Shown in pieces: positions 49,891 through 60,145 of a stretch of DNA of 64,000 nt. The notes beneath the pieces were generated by a model. That model did not search any database and was not told where the DNA came from. It saw only the letters and a list, made by a program, of their open reading frames with translations. The stretch spans positions 16,184,501 through 16,248,500 of the forward strand of contig CM038925.1 in the NCBI GenBank assembly GCA_021904315.1, written 5' to 3'. How positions within the stretch are numbered: position 1 is the stretch's first letter; the number at the start of each line of letters is the position of its first letter. Position numbers and translations under genes: made by a program. The DNA comes from Sphagnum magellanicum. Its lineage: Eukaryota > Streptophyta > Sphagnopsida > Sphagnales > Sphagnaceae.

Positions 49891-51170
49891 TTCTCCCTTC
49901 CCCCCTCACACCCCCTTCCCCCACCCACCCGCCCCTGAAAAACTAGTTGGTCCCTTCTAGGACCTGGAGTGGAGGTAGGCCTAACGCCCAATTGTATGAA
50001 AGGTATTCATATTTTTCCCTTTAGTTGTTGGGTCATTTTTAAATTCTTTTCTACCAAGTAAATTGGATGTGCAATGCATGGTCATACCCAAGAAGGAACA
50101 AAACAAAATTTTGTTATAATTTTTAAAAAAATTGATGTTCAATAAATATAATAAACAATGCAAAGTGGGTGAAGGGCATCTCAATTCATATTTTTATAAA
50201 AAATCAAAATTCTATAAGGTGTGTAATGATTCTAAAAGTAATGTGTGTTTTAATATTATGTTTGCTTTTGGAAATTGAAACACCAAAATCCAATTAACAC
50301 TCATTGAAATTTGGATTGCCTATTATTGATTTTATTAATTAAATGTGGGTACATCTCATATTAATTCTTAAAAAATTTAAACTTAGAATAACCATGAGCA
50401 AATAAAAGTTCAAATGAATTTTTAAAATATCTATATAAATGAAGAAAGGTTGTTTGTTTGTTTTGTTCCAATGGTTCATGAAACCAAGGTCATAATGACA
50501 CAAGGAAAGTTATTAAATTTATCATTTGGCTAGTCAATTGGGAGTTTTGTAAGAAATGACATCGTAAATTTTTTAAAATATAATTCAACCTAGGATTTGA
50601 ACCTAGAAAAATATGCTCAATTTGGAAATTGAATGGAAAGGAAGCTTGAGGAGGCTACCTATAACAACACTACAAACGAATTTCCCAGGTTTTTGAGTTT
50701 GTGTAGCCTTGTGAGATTAGACGAAACATTTAAGGTTTGGTGGTCATGGGTTGGTATTACACTATAAAAATTGTTTTGGTGTTTGATGGTTTTTTTAACT
50801 ATCACTTTGAGCCATGCCAAAACATGAGGAATTCATTGTTTGTTTTTGGATTTCAATTTTTTCAATGTCCAAAAGAATTGGTCAAGCACTAGGCAGAGAA
50901 AGTCACACCTTTATGTTGGGGAAATCCCGAACAACAGGCACTAAATCCTGACATGCATTAAACATGAATAGCCCATGTGCCATTCACTTTTGAAAAACTT
51001 TTAAAAAAATTACCCTTCACATTGAAAGACTGACAACAATTTCAAAAGAATTTATTAGAGTGCTCTTGTAAGCCTTTGGACGAGCTGCTTGTAAAGCAAG
51101 CAAGCTCAAAAACATTGAAATTTCATCCTTTGTTAAAGACTTGTTGCTCCTCTTCATCATTGACCGTGAG
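49891..51170. other. Intergenic DNA, nothing recognised
   Basis: AT-rich. A cytosine-rich patch lies at about 49890-49935 (CCCTTCCCCCCTCACACCCC). No gene seen. Confidence 0.45.
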
Positions 51171-51174
51171 ACAA

Positions 51175-51775
51175 AATGCAAAGAAATCCCACCACGTTTT
51201 GTACTTATGGCAGCAAGAAAAAAACAAACCCAAACCTTCCATTATTGTAATTATGATAACAAGAAAAAAATGAGCCCATCCCAACTACCTATTGAACTTA
51301 TGATAACACAAAAAAAACAAATAGCTATTAAATTCCTTTTATTGTCAATGTAATTAATGACTGTTACATTAATTCAAGGGTTGTGAAAGGAAGGTAGCAA
51401 GACAAAAAAATTTATCGTGAAGGTGCTTGTGATCAAAAGGCAAATAAATCCCACCACCTACTGTACTTATGGCAACAAGAAAAAAACAAACCCAAACCTT
51501 CCATTATTGTAATTATGATAGCAAGACAAAAACGAGCCCACCCCGACCACCGACTATACTTATACTTATGACAACAAAAAATAAAATGAATAGCTATTGA
51601 ATTCCTTTTATTGTCAATGTAATTAATGACTATCACATTAATTCAAGGGCTATGAAAGGAAGGTAGCAAAATAAAAAATATTTTTTTAAAAAAATGCTTG
51701 TGGCCACAGGGTTGTGAAAGGAAGGCACCAAGAAAAAGAAATTTAGTGGGAAAGTGCTTGTGATCACGTGGCACT
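51175..51775. repeat. 262-bp tandem duplication with a partial third copy
   Basis: Copy 1 is about 51180-51441 and copy 2 about 51442-51700, sharing CCAAACCTTCCATTATTGTA, CCTTTTATTGTCAATGTAAT and GAAAGGAAGGTAGCAA. A partial third copy starts near 51710 (GGGTTGTGAAAGGAAGGCAC). Confidence 0.75.
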
Positions 51776-53024
51776 CTGAAATTTCAGATTGCGTTTTGAG
51801 CCTTCAGGCCTACCTCCACTAAACAGGAATATTGGGGAACTTGCTCCTTGGGTCAAGTTAATCCCTTTCTTGTTGGGAAACAAGGGAACATGATTAGGTC
51901 TGTCATTTTATTTTTTCCCCGAAATAAGTCCCTTTTTTTTGGGGCATCTAACTTGAAAAAAAATTGCCCAAATGTTATTTTTTTCATCTATGTCTTTATA
52001 ACAAAAGATCAAATTTTGAACCCTTTGGTTGAAAAGGGAAATTTTAATCACTAAATCTTTTTTCTCCTTTAAAAATATTGTGTAAAAAAGATGATTGAAA
52101 TGTTTATCATAATTTAGGTATAATAAATTTCAATTTTTATTTATTTATTTATTTTATTTTGGTATAGTCTTGATCAAGATCAATGCCATATTTAATTCAT
52201 TCCTCCTATTCAGTGTTTGCCATAGGTAACTAATAAATGAAATGTAACTTAAAAAATAAGCTGAAATTGAACTAGTTTGAAGACAAGAAATTAGCCTAAA
52301 GAATAAAGACCTCATCAGATTTCCTTAGTGTCACGTCACCCAGCATAATTCTTGCCTAAATTAGGGTAGACCAGCCCATCATCGATCGTCTACTTATGGC
52401 CAAACACTTATTTATATCTTTATCATATGTGCTTCATTTTGAGGAATTTAAAATGTTATAGGAGGCCTACCTCAAGCTCCTGATATCATCTTTGAAGGGC
52501 AAAGTAAGAGAATGAATGAAAAAATAGCAAACAAAAAGAAAAGTTTCCCAACTTACAGAATGTGTGTGTGTTTTTTTTTCCTTCTCTTTGAATATTTCTT
52601 ACTTTTAAATCTCATAACTTTCTTATTTTTTATTCATTTTAAACGATTTAAAGTGCTATAAGAATATAATTTACAAATCATCTTTGAACTCTAATAGCAT
52701 CTACAATGAATTTTTTGGATGTTCAAAAATTGACCTTTGTAATGTTCGATGGCTTGTTTTTTGGATTTCTTGACCCTTCTTTACTTTGGGGATGTAACTT
52801 TCTCATTTTTAATTCGTTTTTAACAATTGTTAGGGTGTCAGATGCACCAAGAGGAGGGGTTCAAATTTTGTTTGGCCATTAGAAACAACAGAGCCCTCCC
52901 CTTAGATCCGGCCTGCCCTGAGCGCTTAAATGTTTGGTCACGGGCAGGTGTACCCTAAGTGTGGGTGTTTCAAAAAAACCATATTTTTTCTTGTCCACTC
53001 CTGCGTCGTTTTGTTTTTTGTCCT
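51776..53024. other. Intergenic DNA upstream of the DXO1 pseudogene
   Basis: AT-rich and featureless except for a short GC-richer patch at 52880-52970. No gene recognised. Confidence 0.45.
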
Positions 53025-53275
53025 CATTCTCAAACCCTAGCTCTTTGGACGCTTTTTGAATCCATCCTCGCTCTCAAACCCTAGCTCTTTGGACGCTTTT
53101 GGAATCCATCCTCGTTCTCAAACCCTAGCTCTTTGGACGCTTGTCGAATCCATCCTCGTTCTCAAACCCTAGCTCTTTGGACGCTTGTGGAATCCATCCT
53201 CGTTCTCAAACCCTAGCTCTTTGGACGCTTGTTGAATGCATCCTCATTCTCAAACCCTAGCTATTTACACGATTG
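53025..53275. repeat. 44-bp tandem repeat, each unit with a telo-box
   Basis: About 5.5 units of 44 bases. CTCTTTGG starts at 53041, 53085, 53129, 53173 and 53217. Every unit holds TCAAACCCTAGCTCTTTGGA, i.e. an AAACCCTA telo-box, a motif common near plant promoters of growth and translation genes. The array ends about 360 bases upstream of the DXO1 start codon, so it probably lies in the old promoter or leader. Confidence 0.85.
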
Positions 53276-53631
53276 TTGGCTCCATTTCCTCTTTTTCTCC
53301 AGTTTGATTTAGCAATCTGGATTCAATTTGCAGAGATTTCGCACCTGAGCTTTCAATGGCAAGAGCATCTGTAATAACACTTGCTTGCAGGGTAGTTTCT
53401 CGATGGAAGTAGGCATTGGATACTCAAGAGCTTCTTCACCTTTGATGCCATCTTTGTGGTTAGTAAGATGCAGGCAGCAAAGTTCGTGCTCATTCCCTCA
53501 TCCTCTGCCAGCTTCTTCTGCTGTTTTGGCTTTTAGAGTGTTTCAGTTTATATGAGGTTAAGCGTCTTGTCACGGTGAATGCAGGATGTGCAGTTAGTGT
53601 GTATTGGTAACGACTGCTGCCGGCAGCAGTG

Positions 53632-56052
53632 ATGTCAAAGAGCCTGGAAGGAGATGAAATTGGAGAGCTGGGCAATGAAAGCTCAGTTGATGTTAATAGA
53701 GATTGTGATGACGATGATGAAGAAGGTGGAGAAGAAGATGGATGAGAGGATGGAGAAGATGATGAAGAAGAAGAAGAAGAAGAAGAAGCAGAAGCAGAAG
53801 ATACTCAAGAGGAGCAAGAGGAAGAAGATGCTGAAGATGATGATGATGACCTTTTTGGGAAACAGAATGAGGACTACCTCGAAACCCAGGCTATTAGCCA
53901 GCTTCGTACTCCACAGTTGCCTCCCTCCCAATTCCCCCGCAAACAAGACTTCTCTGAAGCTACAGGAAGGAGAATGCAGCAGGAGAGAGGTGGGGCTGTG
54001 GGTCGTGGACATCGTGATTCCCTACCGGTTGGCTCAATTCCACCAGCCTGGAACCATAACCTTAGCTTTGGATCCGGAGGCTCTTAAATGTCACTTGGTC
54101 GTGGTGGAGGAAGACCTGGTAAGGTCTGTCTGTGCCCCTTATTGTGTTGTCCCTCTTTTCCATGTGGTGTTGCACTACACACCATGTTGTCTTGTCCACA
54201 TCAATTCTGCCCTTACTGGAATGGTGTTAGAAATGTTACCATCAGACTTGACATCAGAGTGTTGTCAAGCTCATTGCTCTACCTAGCTGACAAATCAGTT
54301 CAGGAAGTTTGCATCATTTGCATCAAGTTGACATCATTTGCTTTAGACTCCTATACTTTGAGCATTTTGATCTATCCAAACGGCAATGCTCCAAAGGTGA
54401 TGTCCAAACACATTTTACCACCCTCACCTAGCTACACTCAATACTTGTAGTCTCCTGTACTATACGCGCACAATCATGGGGAGTTAGGTGTGTGACTTGC
54501 AAATCATTCTTAATTGCCATCTTTTGAAGCTCATTTTAGGTTGAATTGTCATGGGCATGTTATTGTAGCTGGTCAGTACCATACATTTTGCTGTTGAAGT
54601 AGGTTTCTAATATTGTGACTGTCACTGTTGTTTTGTTTTTGTTTCATATTTTTCTCTGTTCTTTAGGGCTTTCCTCTTTTTCTGCGTTAGATCAAAATTT
54701 CTATATCCCTCTTGTTGGTCATCTCTTAATTCCTATCAGGTTGAATTGTAAGTATGGAGAAGTTCTCAGCACTAGTTATGAAGATATACTTCAAGGTGCC
54801 TGGATTAACCCAGATCTGATAATGGCTTCTTCGCATGTTTTTTTTTATTAGCAGATGCTCTTGTGGCTGAGATGAAGCTGGGAGCAGTTGGCCACAACAA
54901 TGACATGCTATGCATAAAGTGTCCACCATTTCAGGAACCTTCACACCTTGCAGGCTATTAGCAGGATGGGTGATGAAAGTGTTCATTTTGACGATCGCTG
55001 TCTCCGCAGGTTCTGCTGTGTAATTTTGTCAGAGTCAGGTGCAGATTTGAATGAAGGTTTTGAGTCATATGTGGAGAAGAGGGAGGATGGGGCCACAAGT
55101 GGATTTGGTGACTTGCTAGCTTGTCTTCGTGGTAAGCAGATTCCATTAGACAATGTTCACTTTGTCACCTTCCGTAACAACCTGAACAAAATCTTGGGCA
55201 CTGCATATAACAGAAATGATGTCTGGGAGATGGGAGTACATAAAAGGAAGGGAACAGTCTACCTAGATCTCCATAAGCTACCTGAGGCTCCACACCTTGA
55301 TGTTGAAATGCAATGACGACGGTGTTAATGGGGGTAGTCATTTGAACAGATTGCCACAGAAGGTTCTCGTTCGTCCCACCATTCTGCCAATGGAGCCACA
55401 AAGCATCACAAACTTAGCAGGGTAGATGCAAATATAGAATATTGTGCGGTGGTCTGTACCAAGTTGGGTCCTCACTGAATCATCATGGGAGCAGAGATGG
55501 ATTGCTTTGACACACACCACGATGGACGAAAGTCATTTATGGAGCTGAAAACTAGCCGTGAACTCGATACCCGCACTGTGGATGGATTTGAGAGGGAAAA
55601 GCTTCTCAAATTTTGGATTCAATCATTTCTAGCTGTAGTGCAGCAGATTGTCATTGGCTTCAGGTGAGTGGGCTCATCTGTCTCTGAAACTGTGTCATAT
55701 GATTGCTTTGCTGTCATCAAAAAGTTGCATGTCCATCATTCACATATTCTTGAGTACCAATTTTGTGAAATCTCCAAACAGGGATGATGCAGGGCGACTT
55801 CTTCACACAAAAGTTATGAGACCTCAGGACATTACACAGCAAGTGAAGCAAAAGCACCACTGGGAAGGTGGGGTGTGCCTTGCTTTTGCTGACAAGGTTC
55901 TTTGCTGGCTCTATGGGACTGTGAAAGAGGATGAAAACTACACATTGTACTTCAATCGCAATGCAAACCGCTTGGAATTGGTGAAAGCCAATTCATGCCC
56001 AGAGGTCATTAGCTCACATATGGAGCTTCTCTCTCACACTCCATCCCAGTAG
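53632..56052 (+). pseudogene. DXO1: DXO1-type decapping/deNADding exoribonuclease, inactivated
   Basis: Copy of the RAI1/DXO family nuclease, which removes incomplete or NAD caps from RNA in the nucleus. Three exons fit: 53632-54118, 54855-55663 and 55782-56052, with GT-AG introns of 736 and 118 nt and matching phases. Intact length would be about 521 residues, close to plant DXO1. The N-terminus has the plant-type acidic tract (run of Asp/Glu, then DDDDDLFG) and a Gly/Arg-rich stretch. The core includes CPPFQEPS, HFDDRCLR, NVHFVTFRNNLNKIL, WEMGVHKRKGTVYLDLHKLPE, the catalytic GAEMDC and ELKT motifs, and GGVCLAFADKVLCWLYGTVKE. It is broken by TGA 53743, TAA 54085, an extra T at about 54959, TGA 55314, TAA 55326, TAG 55335 and TGA 55476. 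The retained introns mean it is not a retrocopy. The gene may still be transcribed. Confidence 0.85.
54119..54854 (+). other. Intron of the DXO1 pseudogene
   Basis: Begins GTAAGG after ...AGACCTG and ends TTTTTTATTAGCAG before ATGCTCTTGTGG. The phase-1 split gives a GAT codon. Short open frames inside are chance. Confidence 0.75.
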
Positions 56053-57224
56053 CCATTCTATGAGCCATGTGATCATCATCTCTTAGAATTTTTTCCCTTT
56101 TGATCACAACCTTCAACCCGAAGAATTCCCAACCCATGGGCCTCCAAAGAGCTATAAATTCTCACTCTTTGGATTCTTGTAGGGCAAAAACTGTATGCAA
56201 ACTGGATGCGGCAGTGATTCCTGCCAAGATGTTCCAGGATTGTCGTTTCTTTGGGTTTTCTCGCATCTGTCTTTTTACAGATATCATCCTTTCTTTGACC
56301 CCCATATAGAACTGGGTGGCAACCTGACCACATATCTTTGTAGGTTTTAGGTTAGTATCAGAAAGGAAATGCAACTCAATCTTCCTGCCTTGTGATGAAG
56401 CAAGATGAGGCTTTTTTCTGTAGGTATTTTTCTTGAGAATATATCAATCACCTGTATGGTGATGAAGAGTTTGCCACAGCTTACAACTAGAGAGAGCTGT
56501 TTCGATTGTGGATATGGAAAGTATAGCCCGGAGCAGTTGGACTCAATGGACGGAGACACAAATCCTGAATAGCACTCCTTTTGTTGCATCCAGGAGGTAC
56601 ATCCTTTTACTCTGTTTCACTTACACTTATCTGTCCAGCAGATGCTTTGTTCACCAAATGTATGTAATGTCAGAGAGTAGCATGCTAGACAAGACAAATT
56701 TCTTTTGCTGAATGAAGAAAGACCAACCAAAGTGGAGATAATATGTTGTGATATAGCTGAAGTTGAGATCATCCAGTAAGAAAAATTAGTCCAATTGGTT
56801 GTAAACCAGATATCAATTTTATTTTTAAAAAAACAAGGGATCTTTCTGTATTCTTGCCAACATACCTTACAGGAACTTATCATAAGAATCTTGGATTTAT
56901 TTATGTTCATGTAGATAAAAAAGTAACTTTTTGGCATGTACATGCCAAAAAAAAATTTGCTTAGGCATATGATAAATCTTGGTAGTGTGAATGGAGATGT
57001 ACACAGGGGAGTAAGCGCAATAAGTAAAGTGAATATGGCCATGTGCGGTGCTCAATATTGGACCCTGCACATTAAAATTGGATGAAGAAAAGTCAAACCA
57101 TGCAAGTTTGGCCCTGCAAAGTGGCTTTGGCCCAGTATTTTTGTACAGTTTGCTGAGGCTTGTGAAAGCCAGACACTTGCAAAAGAAGAGTGTAATAGAT
57201 ATGAACTGACAGTCTCCCTGTTTG
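56053..57224. other. Space between the DXO1 and kinesin remnants
   Basis: About 1.2 kb between two convergent remnants. No kinesin P-loop (GQTGSGKT) or switch motifs are visible on the minus strand, so the rest of the motor domain is not here. A short plus-strand stretch near 56492-56574 reads CFDCGYGKYSPEQLDSMDGD before a TAG and looks protein-like, but I cannot assign it. Confidence 0.5.
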
Positions 57225-58817
57225 TCATTGCCCAATCACAATCATAGGTGCAGGTGAGATTTTTTCACCAGCTATGTGATCAAATGTGAATCGTTGTGAC
57301 TCTGGCTGACCAAGCCAAGTGACCGAATGTGCACTCTCTTGATTCAAACGCTTGGTAAAATTTTCTACACATCCTGACTCAGTACTGTTCACTGGTCGAA
57401 TCCTTACCAAAACCTGTTTTAAGAAAAACTTCACAAAACCCATGTTCTATATCAGATGCCAGCTCCAATTGCAAAAGAACAACATCCCAAAAACCACTGT
57501 GTTTCTGTACTATGAAGCTCACTGCATACAAAAATGTTTCTCCAAGCTTCTCTCAAGCTTCTCAAAATGTGCAAGAAATCCAGAAAAATCTGAAGGAGGA
57601 AAATGGCTAAAGTGCACCTGAGCATTGTGGTAATTCCAAAAGCAAGGATCTTCTTCAAGCTCAAAGTCCATATCTCTGGAATTCTGGCTCAAATTGCTGA
57701 GTTGCTGCTGCTGCTGCTGGAGCAATCCAGAACCTCTCGGCATGCCTGCTGCCATGCTCCGTATGTTACCTGGAGTAGAACTACTACTAGTTGCAGCAGC
57801 AGTAGTGCCAAAAGGTCCATTCCTCCAGGGCTTGAGAGCTCGGCTTGGTGTTTTCTGGAATTCTCTAGCTGCTGCTGCATTAAGAACTCCCGGAAGAAAC
57901 TCTTGTGCTGCTCTTGTTGTTACGGATTTTTTTGTGTTGTTTGGTTGCTCTTCTTTTGTGCGTTGATCTTGTTGTTGCTTGTGACAAGCTGCTGCTGTGT
58001 ATACTCTCTGGATCACTGAAATCTGAAGTGCTGGTAGAAGAAGTCATGGACTCCTCCCCCATGCCCCCTCCTCCTCCAAAACTGCTCGACAAAGCTCTAG
58101 CAACTGCACTGTGGCGAAGTGTACCTGCGCCCCAAGTGTTTTTCCAACGCCTTGAGAAGATGGGTATGTCTGGAAGGACTTTATTTCTTTACATCAAGCT
58201 GCGAGAAAGGAGGAGTCGAAGAGTGTCTAGAAATCAAGAGGAAAAGTTGGAGTAAGCTTAGATTTTCTTTTACCTGCAAAGCTCGAGCGACGCGGAGCTG
58301 CTTCAACGTTTTTCGCAGCAGCTTTGGGTGGAGTGGGCACCCAGCTAGCTCTTCTTCTTTGTTGTGTGCTGGGTTTGGGGATGGCGGCAGTAGAGGTGAG
58401 AAATGGGTCTGGGGTGCGATGGCCTGCGGCGGGAGTTGTGTGCTCCTTCACATTGTTGTTGCTGATCGTGGAGCTATTTTCCAAATGTGGATACTTCTTC
58501 TCCTCCTCCTCCTCCTCCTCCTCCTCATGGCTAGTTGTTGCAGAAGCTCCTGCTGATCGGGTAACAAAACTCTTTATCTCAGGACTCAGCAGCAGCTTCT
58601 CGCCGTCTTTCGGTTGTACATTTGTTGAGCTCGACTGCGCATTTGAGATACTAGCAAGGATGTTACGAGCTCCTGCAGAAAGAGCCGAGAGAGGAGGTCG
58701 CGCAGCAGCAGCAGCAGCCATGGCAGCTGCCGCTTCGTGCAGATTAGCTTCACATTCTTGTGTCCCTGTCTTCGGGCTGAGGAAATTCAAGCGAACATTT
58801 GTCTTCCCTTTCACCAT
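57225..58817 (-). pseudogene. 5' part of a POK-type kinesin-12, truncated in the motor domain
   Basis: N-terminal part of a phragmoplast-orienting kinesin (KIN-12 group), a microtubule motor that guides the division plane. Exon 1 (58817-58274) starts at the first ATG after an in-frame stop and encodes a low-complexity N-terminus with an Ala run, a nine-Glu run and RRRASWVP/RRSSFAG. Exon 2 (58103-57618) holds SDFSDPESIHSSS, a Gln run and DFELEEDPCFWNYHNAQ. Exon 3 (57413 on) begins the motor domain: VLVRIRPVNSTESG, LNQESAHSVTWLGQPESQRF and TFDHIAGEKIS. The first intron matches in phase, but exon 2 needs a one-base frame change near 57880-57930 to join SIHSSS to FELEEDP. After GEKIS no proper donor is seen and a TGA follows at 57225-57227. 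P-loop, switch regions and stalk are absent, so it cannot make a motor. Confidence 0.8.
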
Positions 58818-60080
58818 TTCAGTTCAATCCGAGCAAACTAAAGCAGAGCAGACTACCTCCTCCCACAACCTCCTTCATCACAAACTCCTAAGCTTATCAC
58901 CAGGCTGCAAATTATCCCCTCCCTTCCAAATTTAGTAGCTGCCATGTTCGCACTGCAGACCTCAACCAGCAGTTGAGCTGCAAGCAGAGAGCTGGAGATT
59001 CAGCAACCCATAGAAACCAAAGCTTAAGGACCTTCCTTCCATCACATGCGCATCATCGAAGAGTCCTCCAATTAAGCTCCTCTGCTGCTACCAGCACAAA
59101 ATCTAGCAGAAAACTTCACATGAGTCTTGCATCTTCCTTCTCATCATCACGTCTCCCTCAGCTTTGAGACTCTCCAGCAGCCAGCTGCTCTCATCATCAC
59201 TCTCTCTCCCGGTAGCTTATGAGCTGCTGCTTTACAGTAGTATCCGTAGCAATTGTAACTGATAATTAAGAGCGAGCTCAAGACTCGAGCCAAACAATAT
59301 TTCAAAACACAAACACCTTCTTGAGATCCTCCACTACAACAGCCACGCTACAGCAGTTCACTGTTCACCAAGATGATGTCCACTGCGACGTTTGCAGTAC
59401 TACAGCATGGCGCCAGAGACTGCTGCACAATGTCCCAATAGGAAGAGAGCTCTGAATTTCCACAAACCCAAAACTCAGAACAGTCTACCAGAATTCTCTG
59501 TTGAACTCTGCTACAACAACAAAGCCACGAAAAAAAAACAGAAACCGTCCCAAGAACCTCCTGAGCTGATCAGCTAAGCTCAGAACTGCAGCTCAAGCTC
59601 AGAACGGATCTCTGCTGCGATGGAAGAAAGAAAAGAAACGAAAATTGAAGAAGAAAAAGCGAGAAAAAAATTCGAATCGCAGAGCAGAACTAACTGACAG
59701 TGGGTGCAGAGGGTAGTTGTACATCCAGGGGTCAGGATCCTCGCAGAAGTTCCAGAGAGGAGAGAGAGAAAGAGAGAGAGATCGGCGGCGTGGGAGCATG
59801 TGCGTTGCAGCGAAGAGCAAAGTGCGCGCGCGCGTGCGCGGGACGGGCGCGGGTGGCGGGACATTCGAGTCCGGGAGAGACAGAGAGAGAAAGCGAAGGA
59901 AGGGACAGAACGCGGGTGGGCGGGCGACCCGTTGGGTGCACTGACATCCAACGGTTACTGACCAGTGTTGTCCGTCCAACGGGCTGTCCTTAGATCCATT
60001 GGTTAGCAAACCCACAGAAAAAAAACACAAAAAATAAAAGACCTGGGCTGATGACTGGACTCTGGCAGGCTGCAGCAAGT
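58818..60080 (-). promoter_or_regulatory. Leader and promoter region of the kinesin remnant
   Basis: GC-rich and CT/GA-rich DNA upstream of the kinesin start, with a marked CG-rich island at 59780-59940 (GCGCGCGCGTGCGCGGGACG) and (GAGA)n runs. It ends abruptly at about 60080 in AT-rich DNA. The overlapping open frames here on both strands are rich in Arg, Ser and Leu and reflect composition, not protein. Confidence 0.55.
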
Positions 60081-60106
60081 AATTGATTTAATTTAATATA
60101 ATATAT

Positions 60107-60145
<39 letters not shown>

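Noticed and set aside
53654..54286. 210-codon open frame with a Lys/Met-rich start
   Set aside because: It is another frame of the GAA/GAT repeats that encode the DXO1 acidic tract and runs on into the intron.
53743..55478. In-frame stops in DXO1 as recoding or RNA editing
   Set aside because: U-to-C editing is an organelle process in some plants, would not give Tyr, and cannot repair the extra base at 54959.
57603..58935. Plus-strand open frames opposite the kinesin exons
   Set aside because: They are mirror images of Gln/Ala/Glu/Ser codon runs on the minus strand, where splice sites and kinesin motifs are found.
59580..60078. Long open frames on both strands upstream of the kinesin
   Set aside because: They are produced by GC-rich, GAGA and CGCG low-complexity DNA, overlap one another and match no family.
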